DNA of 5,221 bases. Origin: Acidobacteriota bacterium. Its GTDB lineage: Bacteria; Acidobacteriota; Terriglobia; Terriglobales; Acidobacteriaceae. Location of the stretch: NCBI GenBank assembly GCA_021782675.1, contig JAJXUS010000193.1, positions 1-5,221 of the forward strand, written 5' to 3'. The translations under genes and the position numbers were made by a program. The notes beneath the pieces are model-generated. The model was not told where the DNA came from and made no database searches. It worked only from the letters and a program-made list of their open reading frames with translations. Shown in pieces: positions 1-5,221 of the stretch; position 1 is the first letter of the stretch; every line of letters starts with the position of its first letter.

Positions 1-1967
1 AACTGCAGGACATGACGTTCAAGTACGGCGCGGGCGGCTCGAAATTTACCGACATCAAAAATCACCGCGAAGAGCAGCAATGGTCGCCTGTGGTCTTCTT
101 CGACCGGCCGCGCTGCATTCTCTGCTATCGCTGCGTGCGCGTCTGCAATGAAGGCATGGATGTGGCGGCGCTGGGCATTCAGTTCCGCAACTCCGGCGCG
201 GTGATTGCGCCCAATGACATCGCCTCGCTCGACTGCGAGCAGTGCGGCATGTGCATCGATCTGTGCCCGGTGGGCGCACTCACCTCCGACACCTACCGCT
301 ACAAGACGCGTCCTTGGGAGCTGACGCATGTGGGCACCATCTGCACCCACTGCGGGGACGGTTGCAAGACCACCCTGGGCGCGCGCCGCGAAGAGAACGG
401 CATGCAGATTGTGCGCGGTGACAATCGCGACAAGAGCGGCATGAATGGCGATTTTCTATGCGTGAAAGGCCGCTACGCCTTTGACTTTGCCAATAATCCC
501 GAGCGCCTGACGCAGCCGCTGATGCGGCAGTCCGACGGGAAGCTGGTGCCCGCACGTTGGGAAGAGGCGATCGCTCTGGTGGCGCGCCGCTTCCGCGAGA
601 TTCGCGAAGAGCGCGGCGGCACGGCGATGGGCGTGATCGGCTCCACGCGCATTACGAATGAGGAAGCCTACCTGCTGCAGAAATTTGCGCGCGGGCCCCT
701 GCAGACCGCCAATATCGACCATCACCGCACCACAGACTACCCCGGCTTTGTGAAAGCGCTGGGCGGCGATACGGCCCACTTTGGCAGCATTGCGGATGCA
801 CTGACAGCTCCCGCGATTCTGCTGATTGGCGGCGACCCGACCGAAGAGCATCCGCTGCTGGCGTGGAATCTGCGCACCAACTTCCGCCACAGCGGCGCCC
901 GCATTTATGTAGCGAATCACCGCGCCATCAAGCTGGACCGTCAGGCCAAGGCGACGCTGCGGATCTCTTATGGCGGCTATGCGGAGCTGGTGCGCTCGCT
1001 GGCTGCGTCGGATGACACTTCCCTGCCGGCGGAAACAGCGCATTTTCGTGACGCATTGCGTGCCGAACAGAACCTGCTGATCGTCTTTGGCGCCGAACTG
1101 CGCGGCGATGCCATCGCCCCGCTGATTCAGTTTGGGCTGTCGCTGCCGGCGGCAAAGTTTGCATGCCTCGGCGATTTTGCGAATTCACGCGGCGTCATGG
1201 ACATGGGACTGCACCCGGCATTTACGCCCGGCTATCAGGCAGCGCCCGCTGTTGGCAGGAGCCTGCCGCAGATGATGGACGGGGCCGGCCGCAACGAACT
1301 GGCAGCTCTTTATGTAATCGGAGACGACCCTGTGGGCCGGCTTGGACTGGCGCCCGAGAGCCTGCGGAACACATTCCTGGTGGTGCAGGACATGTTTCTG
1401 ACCGCGACCGCGCAGGCGGCGGATGTTGTTCTGCCGTCGGCGAGCCTCTATGAAAAATCCGGCACCGTCACCAACACATATGGCGATCTGCAGCCGGTAA
1501 AAAAAGCCGCGGACACGGCGGGCGTGCGGAGCGACCTGGAGTTGATCATCCGCATTGCGGACCAGATGGGCGAGGATATCCGCGCGCTGGTTCCGTTTGG
1601 ACGCGGAGAGCGTGGAGATATGGGCCAGTCGCGCGGCGTGCAGTCCGGCGAAGCCGATCGTCATGCCGTATGGCTGGCGGCGCATAATCTGGAGCCGAAG
1701 CTGAGCCCGTTCGATCCGGATGCGCTGCTCGATGAGATTCAGCGGTTGGTGCCCGGATATGACGTAGACCGGTTCGCCCTGATGGCTGGAGAGCCGCAAC
1801 CGGTGCGCGTTGCCGCGGGATCGAACTTCCCGGCCAGCACGGGGTCCGAGAGTATTCAGCCGGCCAACGATACGTTGTTCACCTCCGGGACGCTCGGCCA
1901 GTACAGCGAGAAGCTGACGGAAGTGAACCGGTTTCAGGCGGAGAAGACATTGGTCGCCGCCGGTTAG
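1..1967 (+). CDS. nuoG: NADH-quinone oxidoreductase subunit G (NuoG), 5'-truncated by the window edge
   Basis: Iron-sulfur subunit of the complex I peripheral arm; it relays electrons from the NADH-oxidising NuoEF module towards quinone. The frame is open from base 3 (Leu-Gln-Asp, then the Met at base 12). In this family LQD directly follows the His-Cys3 box of cluster N5, so the true start and the [2Fe-2S] domain lie upstream; about 125-130 residues are probably missing. Counting Met at base 12 as 1, a ferredoxin-like domain has C35/C38/C41/C45 and C75/C78/C81/C85. A CxxCxxxC motif (C111, C114, C118) plus C150 matches cluster N7. Residues ~163-520 are a degenerate molybdopterin-oxidoreductase fold. 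At the place where formate dehydrogenases have the Mo-binding Cys the sequence reads NIDHHRTTDY, so no molybdenum site is expected. The C-terminus is short: estimated total ~780 residues against 908 in E. coli. NAD-linked formate dehydrogenase was considered, but the missing Cys and the nuoHJKL context argue against it. Confidence 0.95.
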   Translation, partial: LQDMTFKYGAGGSKFTDIKNHREEQQWSPVVFFDRPRCILCYRCVRVCNEGMDVAALGIQFRNSGAVIAPNDIASLDCEQCGMCIDLCPVGALTSDTYRYKTRPWELTHVGTICTHCGDGCKTTLGARREENGMQIVRGDNRDKSGMNGDFLCVKGRYAFDFANNPERLTQPLMRQSDGKLVPARWEEAIALVARRFREIREERGGTAMGVIGSTRITNEEAYLLQKFARGPLQTANIDHHRTTDYPGFVKALGGDTAHFGSIADALTAPAILLIGGDPTEEHPLLAWNLRTNFRHSGARIYVANHRAIKLDRQAKATLRISYGGYAELVRSLAASDDTSLPAETAHFRDALRAEQNLLIVFGAELRGDAIAPLIQFGLSLPAAKFACLGDFANSRGVMDMGLHPAFTPGYQAAPAVGRSLPQMMDGAGRNELAALYVIGDDPVGRLGLAPESLRNTFLVVQDMFLTATAQAADVVLPSASLYEKSGTVTNTYGDLQPVKKAADTAGVRSDLELIIRIADQMGEDIRALVPFGRGERGDMGQSRGVQSGEADRHAVWLAAHNLEPKLSPFDPDALLDEIQRLVPGYDVDRFALMAGEPQPVRVAAGSNFPASTGSESIQPANDTLFTSGTLGQYSEKLTEVNRFQAEKTLVAAG

Positions 1968-1984
1968 GACCGGGGCGTAACTGC

Positions 1985-1990
1985 GGGAGA
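1985..1990 (+). promoter_or_regulatory. Ribosome binding site of nuoH
   Basis: GGGAGA lies in the 26-bp nuoG-nuoH spacer, with the GGAG core four bases before the GTG at 1994. The spacing is a little short, but the site supports GTG as the nuoH start. Confidence 0.55.
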
Positions 1991-1993
1991 CGC

Positions 1994-3043
1994 GTGAATC
2001 AATTTCTCATCTTCATCCTTTTAACGCTGCTCAAGATTGCCGTTGTCACCGTGGTGTTTCTCACGGCGGTGGCCTACACGGTTCTGCTGGAGCGCAAACT
2101 CGTCGGCCGCATCCAGAATCGCTGGGGTCCGTCCCGTGTCGGCCCGTTTGGGCTGATGCAGCCGCTGGCCGACGGCCTGAAGCTGTTTCTGAAAGAAGAC
2201 CTGATGCCGTCCGCGGTCGAGCGTCCCCTGTTCATCCTGGCGCCGATTATTGCGCTGGGCTGCGCGCTGACCTCCATCGCCGTGATGCCGTACGGCCGCG
2301 ACATCCGCTGGCATGGTGTGGACATGTTCCAGATCGCCAACATCAACGTCGGCCTGCTGGTGATTCTGGGCGTCACCTCGATTGGCGTCTACGGCATCGC
2401 GTTGTCAGGCTGGTCGTCGAATAACAAATATTCCCTGCTGGGTTCGCTGCGCTCCACCGCGCAGATGATCAGCTACGAGCTGGCGCTGGGCCTGTCTGTG
2501 ATTGGCGTCGTGCTGCGGACGGGCTCACTGAACCTGCGCGATATTGTGAATCTGCAGGCCACGCACGGAGTGCTTTCGTGGAATGCGTTTGGCGGCGTGC
2601 AGATTGTGGCGTTCTTTATCTATCTGACGGCTGCGTTTGCTGAAACCAACCGTACTCCGTTCGATCTGCCGGAGGCGGAGAGTGAGCTGACCGCCGGCTA
2701 CCACACCGAATACAGCTCCATGAAGTTCGCCATGTTCTTTATGGCCGAATACGCCAACATGATCAACGTTGGCGCGGTTGCGACACTGCTGTTTCTGGGC
2801 GGCTGGTCCAGTCCCTTCGGCCATCTGTTTCCCGATTTTGGCGGACCGATTGTGCATGCACTGCTGCCCGTCTTCTGGTTTGTAGCGAAGATTTTCTGCT
2901 TCCTCTTTCTCTACGTCTGGGTACGCGGCACGCTTCCCCGCTTCCGTTACGACCAGCTCATGGGCTTCGGATGGAAGTTTCTGCTGCCCCTCGCCATTGC
3001 GAATGTCGTGGTCACCGGCCTGGTGCTGGCGGTGCACGGTTGA
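1994..3043 (+). CDS. nuoH: NADH-quinone oxidoreductase subunit H (NuoH, ND1-like)
   Basis: Membrane subunit at the junction of the peripheral and membrane arms; it forms much of the quinone-binding chamber and the start of the proton-translocating path. The protein has 349 residues, within the usual family range. Eight hydrophobic segments are visible (about 4-32, 78-99, 113-138, 157-176, 199-215, 247-269, 286-311, 325-348), matching the known eight helices. Both ND1 family signatures are intact: GLMQPLADGLKLFLKE at 53-68, and PFDLPEAESELTAG at 222-235 with acidic residues D224, E227, E229 and E231. The upstream E216 (AETNR) and the ERK at 33-35 are also present. The start is GTG, chosen because it follows a GGGAGA ribosome binding site and gives the expected N-terminal helix. 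It sits 26 bp after nuoG, surely in the same transcript. No sign of damage. Confidence 0.98.
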   Translation: MNQFLIFILLTLLKIAVVTVVFLTAVAYTVLLERKLVGRIQNRWGPSRVGPFGLMQPLADGLKLFLKEDLMPSAVERPLFILAPIIALGCALTSIAVMPYGRDIRWHGVDMFQIANINVGLLVILGVTSIGVYGIALSGWSSNNKYSLLGSLRSTAQMISYELALGLSVIGVVLRTGSLNLRDIVNLQATHGVLSWNAFGGVQIVAFFIYLTAAFAETNRTPFDLPEAESELTAGYHTEYSSMKFAMFFMAEYANMINVGAVATLLFLGGWSSPFGHLFPDFGGPIVHALLPVFWFVAKIFCFLFLYVWVRGTLPRFRYDQLMGFGWKFLLPLAIANVVVTGLVLAVHG

Positions 3044-3091
3044 GCGCGGATGGCGCGGCGAACCCCGCCTGTTCGCTGCATCTTGTTGCTT

Positions 3092-3097
3092 TACAAT
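3092..3097 (+). promoter_or_regulatory. Possible -10 element (TACAAT) of an internal promoter for nuoJKL
   Basis: TACAAT differs from the sigma-70 -10 consensus by one base and lies 65 bp before the nuoJ ATG, in a locally less GC-rich stretch. At 15-19 bp spacing I see no convincing -35 box; CTGTTC at 17 bp matches only two positions. There is no TG extended -10. A chance match is quite possible. Confidence 0.2.
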
Positions 3098-3110
3098 CGA
3101 CCTGTAGCCC

Positions 3111-3136
3111 GCTTGCGGCCGGCATTGCGCGCAGGC
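3111..3136 (+). other. Weak hairpin in the nuoH-nuoJ gap
   Basis: GCTTGCG (3111-3117) can pair with CGCAGGC (3130-3136) over seven pairs, one of them G-U, around a 12-base loop. No T-run follows, so it is not an intrinsic terminator. It could be an mRNA processing or stability element, or simply chance in GC-rich DNA. Confidence 0.2.
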
Positions 3137-3161
3137 TGCTTCCAACCGATCCGGCAACGTC

Positions 3162-3656
3162 ATGCATCTAGCGCTCTTCATCATCTTCGGACTGCTGTGC
3201 CTTGGCGGCGCGCTCAATCTGCTGCTGCAGCGCCACCCTATTAATAGTGCGCTCTCGCTGATTGTGGTTATGTCATCGCTGGCGGTGCTTTATCTGCTGC
3301 TGGGTGCAGAGTTTCTCGCGCTGGCGCAGATCATCGTCTACTCCGGCGCCATCATGGTGCTGTTTGTCTTCGTTATCATGCTGCTGAACGCCGGCCTGGA
3401 AGAGAAGACGCATGGCAGCCGTGCCGCTTATCTGGCGGGCATTCCCGGAATGCTGGCGCTGTTGGGCGTGCTGGGGGGGACGTTCTTCACACTGCGGTCG
3501 AGCTTTGGCAGTGCGCGGCTGGGGGCTTATCTGGCGACCACTCACGACCTGGCACAGGTGCTCTTCCGTAACCTGCTTCTGCCCTTTGAAGTCACATCGA
3601 TTCTGATTCTGGTCGCCATTCTCGGAGCCGTGGTGCTCGCGCGGAAGGAGCACTAG
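3162..3656 (+). CDS. nuoJ: NADH-quinone oxidoreductase subunit J (NuoJ, ND6-like)
   Basis: Membrane-arm subunit that packs between NuoH and NuoK and helps couple quinone chemistry to proton pumping. The protein has 164 residues, close to the usual bacterial length. Five hydrophobic segments are seen (about 3-22, 28-47, 52-76, 90-110, 142-160). Conserved family marks are R24-H-P26 followed by S29-A30, GAEFLA at 48-53, the [16 protein letters not shown] helix at 59-74 (the helix that carries the pi-bulge in known structures), and [21 protein letters not shown] at 140-160. The ATG at 3162 is the only usable start: the in-frame TAG at 3105-3107 is followed by no ATG, GTG or TTG before it, and the N-terminus aligns with the family. 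No Shine-Dalgarno is evident upstream, unlike nuoH and nuoK. A run of seven G (3473-3479) spans codons 104-106 without breaking the frame. Confidence 0.96.
   Translation: MHLALFIIFGLLCLGGALNLLLQRHPINSALSLIVVMSSLAVLYLLLGAEFLALAQIIVYSGAIMVLFVFVIMLLNAGLEEKTHGSRAAYLAGIPGMLALLGVLGGTFFTLRSSFGSARLGAYLATTHDLAQVLFRNLLLPFEVTSILILVAILGAVVLARKEH
3645..3650 (+). promoter_or_regulatory. Ribosome binding site of nuoK inside the end of nuoJ
   Basis: AAGGAG, a near-perfect Shine-Dalgarno, lies in the last codons of nuoJ, seven bases before the nuoK ATG. It fixes the nuoK start and suggests coupled translation of nuoJ and nuoK. Confidence 0.85.
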
Positions 3657-3657
3657 C

Positions 3658-3963
3658 ATGTCGGTTCCGATTGCGTGGTATCTGATTCTGAGCGCTGCCC
3701 TGTTTTCGATCGGCGTGTGCGGATTTTTAATCAAGCGCAACATCATCTCGATCTTCATGTCGATTGAGCTGATGCTCAACGCGGTCAACCTGGCCTTTGT
3801 TGCATTTGCCAACCGCTGGCATCAGGTGAACGGGCAGATTTTCGTCTTCTTTGTCATGGTGGTTGCCGCGGCAGAGGCTGCTGTCGGCCTGGCCATCATC
3901 ATCGCCGTCTTCCGCTCGCGCAACACGCTGAACGTCGACCAGATCGACCTGATGAAACTATGA
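3658..3963 (+). CDS. nuoK: NADH-quinone oxidoreductase subunit K (NuoK, ND4L-like)
   Basis: Small membrane-arm subunit related to the Mrp antiporter subunit MrpC; with NuoJ it forms one of the proton routes of complex I. The protein has 101 residues, the standard length (100 in E. coli). Three hydrophobic helices are seen (about 5-25, 29-51, 60-85). The two membrane glutamates essential in E. coli (E36 and E72) correspond to E37, in the [12 protein letters not shown] stretch, and E73, in [13 protein letters not shown]. The ATG is separated from the nuoJ stop by one base and preceded by AAGGAG. Its stop codon overlaps the nuoL start (ATGA), so translation of J, K and L is probably coupled. Nothing unusual in the sequence. 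Confidence 0.98.
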   Translation: MSVPIAWYLILSAALFSIGVCGFLIKRNIISIFMSIELMLNAVNLAFVAFANRWHQVNGQIFVFFVMVVAAAEAAVGLAIIIAVFRSRNTLNVDQIDLMKL

Positions 3964-5221
3964 CGCCCTCTCTCCATCTTTGGCTGCTGCCATTGCTGCC
4001 GCTCGCCGGCTTTGTTCTGAACGGCCTGTGGGGGCGACGCCTGCCGCAGGCTATGGTTTCGGCCATCGCGCTGCTATTTCCGCTGGCGGCGTTCGCCCAG
4101 GTGCTGTGGATTTGCACGCAGGTTTCTTCGCTCGCGCTGCCCCACGTGGAACGCTTTGCCACGCCGTGGATTGCGGTGCCCGGCTTCCACGCCAACTTCT
4201 CATTCCTGCTCGATCAGCTCACGCTCGTCATGCTGCTGGTCGTCACCGGCGTCGGTTTCCTCATCCATCTCTACTCCGTCGGATACATGGCGCATGAGGA
4301 AGGCTACTGGCGCTTCTTCAGCTATCTGAATCTGTTTTTGTTCTTCATGCTGACGCTGGTACTGGCGGCAAACTTCCTGCTGTTGTTTGTGGGCTGGGAG
4401 GGTGTGGGCCTCGCGTCGTATCTGCTGATCGGCTTCTACTACACGAAGGATTCGGCGGCCAACGCCGGCAAGAAAGCTTTCATCGTCAACCGGATTGGTG
4501 ACTTTGGATTTCTGCTGGCCATGTTTCTGTTGATTGCGCACTTTGGCACCCTGAGCTTTGCCAGCGTGTTTGCCGCCATTACAGCGCACCCGACCATGCA
4601 GGGCGGCGTGCTCACCGGCATCGCGCTGCTGCTGGTGCTGGGAGCGACCGGCAAGTCGGCGCAGATTCCGCTCTATGTCTGGCTGCCGGACGCGATGGAA
4701 GGCCCGACGCCGGTCTCCGCGTTGATTCACGCAGCCACCATGGTGACCGCGGGCGTGTACATGATTGCGCGCACGCATGTGCTCTTTGACCGCTCGCCCG
4801 CTGCGCTGACCGTGGTGGCGACCATCGGCACCGCGACGGCGTTCTTTGCGGCAACCGTCGCAGTCACGCAGAACGACATCAAGCGCGTGCTCGCCTACTC
4901 CACGATCTCGCAATTGGGCTATATGTTTCTCGCCTGCGGCGTCGCCACGTATTCGATGGGCGTCTTTCACCTGGTGACCCACGCCTTCTTCAAGGCGCTG
5001 CTGTTTCTCGCAGCGGGCAGCGTGATCCACGCCTTAGGCGGGCAGCAGGATATGCGCACAATGGGCGGCCTGCGAAAAAAGCTGCCGGTTACCTTCTGGA
5101 CCATGACCGCCGCAGTGCTGGCCATCAGCGGATTTTTTCCCTTCGCCGGTTTCTTCAGCAAGGACGCCATCCTCGCCGCCACCTACAAGGCACCCAACGG
5201 CGGCAAAATCTTCTATGCAGT
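3960..5221 (+). CDS. nuoL: NADH-quinone oxidoreductase subunit L (NuoL, ND5-like), 3'-truncated by the window edge
   Basis: Distal antiporter-like proton pump of the membrane arm. The frame runs uninterrupted from ATG 3960 to the window end: 420 complete codons of a protein usually ~610 residues or more. The missing part should hold the last helices and the long lateral helix. Residues known to be important in E. coli NuoL are present: E147 ([18 protein letters not shown]), D181 (NRIGDFGF), K232 ([20 protein letters not shown]), H257 ([15 protein letters not shown]), H337 and H341 ([15 protein letters not shown]), K345, and K401-D402 (FFSKD). Much of the part seen is hydrophobic, consistent with about a dozen helices. 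The ATG overlaps the nuoK TGA by four bases and lacks a clear Shine-Dalgarno, so it likely depends on coupling to nuoK. An Mrp-type antiporter subunit is the main alternative by homology, but the GHJKL context settles it as complex I. Confidence 0.97.
   Translation, partial: MTPSLHLWLLPLLPLAGFVLNGLWGRRLPQAMVSAIALLFPLAAFAQVLWICTQVSSLALPHVERFATPWIAVPGFHANFSFLLDQLTLVMLLVVTGVGFLIHLYSVGYMAHEEGYWRFFSYLNLFLFFMLTLVLAANFLLLFVGWEGVGLASYLLIGFYYTKDSAANAGKKAFIVNRIGDFGFLLAMFLLIAHFGTLSFASVFAAITAHPTMQGGVLTGIALLLVLGATGKSAQIPLYVWLPDAMEGPTPVSALIHAATMVTAGVYMIARTHVLFDRSPAALTVVATIGTATAFFAATVAVTQNDIKRVLAYSTISQLGYMFLACGVATYSMGVFHLVTHAFFKALLFLAAGSVIHALGGQQDMRTMGGLRKKLPVTFWTMTAAVLAISGFFPFAGFFSKDAILAATYKAPNGGKIFYA

Larger units (their letters stand above)
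3044..3161. other. 118-bp non-coding gap at the usual position of nuoI
   Basis: This is the only sizeable spacer in the window. In the common nuo order the gene for the two-cluster ferredoxin-like subunit NuoI lies between nuoH and nuoJ. No reading frame here encodes its CxxCxxCxxxCP motifs. Short open frames that cross the gap run out of frame into nuoH or nuoJ and resemble nothing. There is no U-tract terminator. A TACAAT hexamer and a weak hairpin are annotated separately. The frame of nuoJ is closed by a TAG at 3105-3107. Confidence 0.8.

Noticed and set aside
12..14. ATG at 12 as the start of a short NuoG
   Set aside because: The frame is open upstream and encodes LQD, which in the family directly follows the N5 His-Cys box; the ATG is an internal Met codon.
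1499..1505. A AAA AAA run in nuoG as a programmed -1 frameshift site
   Set aside because: The run fits a slippery heptamer in frame (GTA AAA AAA), but it encodes the expected Val-Lys-Lys, the -1 frame soon meets a stop, and the conserved protein continues in the original frame.
456..1799. Long minus-strand open frames opposite nuoG (456-1043 and 1185-1799)
   Set aside because: They lie wholly inside conserved nuoG, have no family resemblance, and arise from the third-position GC bias of the sense gene.
1..1967. A molybdenum formate dehydrogenase alpha subunit instead of NuoG
   Set aside because: The cluster arrangement is similar, but the Mo-binding Cys/SeCys position is not Cys (NIDHHRTTDY at residues 234-243), the C-terminus is short, and the gene is followed directly by nuoH.
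3044..3161. Intrinsic terminator between nuoH and nuoJ
   Set aside because: The only hairpin is weak and no T-run follows it.
2525..3217. 230-codon minus-strand frame crossing nuoH, the gap and the start of nuoJ
   Set aside because: It is antisense to two clear genes, has low-complexity Gln/Arg/His-rich composition, and no ribosome binding site or domain was recognised.
3050..3244. Small plus-strand frames across the gap (2971-3171, 3050-3244) as a nuoI remnant or a new small gene
   Set aside because: Neither contains CxxCxxCxxxCP motifs or NuoI-like residues; both depend on overlapping nuoH or nuoJ in another frame.
4200..5030. 276-codon open frame on the minus strand opposite nuoL
   Set aside because: It is antisense to the continuous, highly conserved nuoL frame, and its predicted protein is rich in His, Arg and Gln with no recognisable domain: a typical shadow of G/C-ending codons on the other strand.

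Overview
This window is a contiguous piece of a bacterial nuo operon, which encodes proton-pumping NADH:quinone oxidoreductase (respiratory complex I). All genes are on the + strand. The order is nuoG (5' end missing), nuoH, nuoJ, nuoK, nuoL (3' end missing). The DNA is GC-rich, with strong G/C preference at third codon positions. The NuoG sequence, with an eight-cysteine ferredoxin-like domain and a shortened C-terminus, together with the gene order, looks most like Acidobacteriota (Terriglobales type). That placement is from memory of the family and is moderate confidence at best.

Layout: bases 1-1967 are the C-terminal ~654 codons of nuoG. The reading frame is open through base 1, so the first ATG (12) is internal. 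A 26-bp spacer with a Shine-Dalgarno leads to nuoH (GTG start, 1994-3043). Next comes a 118-bp non-coding gap (3044-3161), the only real spacer in the window. It has no terminator, a TACAAT hexamer of doubtful value and a weak hairpin. nuoJ (3162-3656), nuoK (3658-3963) and nuoL (3960 to the end) then follow almost without spacing: 1 bp between J and K, and a 4-bp ATGA overlap between K and L.

How the genes work together: NuoG carries iron-sulfur clusters of the peripheral arm that pass electrons from the NADH module towards quinone. NuoH forms the quinone chamber floor and the first proton-path elements. NuoJ and NuoK form the middle of the membrane arm, and NuoL is the distal antiporter-like proton pump. 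The key charged residues of the membrane subunits are present wherever the window covers them, so the enzyme looks functional.

The most notable point is that nuoI, which sits between nuoH and nuoJ in the usual nuo order, is not here. Its place is taken by the 118-bp gap. The second is that NuoG retains ligands for one more [4Fe-4S] cluster than the E. coli and Thermus proteins, an arrangement like that of NAD-dependent formate dehydrogenase and hydrogenase subunits. I found no mobile element, CRISPR array, RNA gene or evidence of an undescribed system. This is a conserved housekeeping region.
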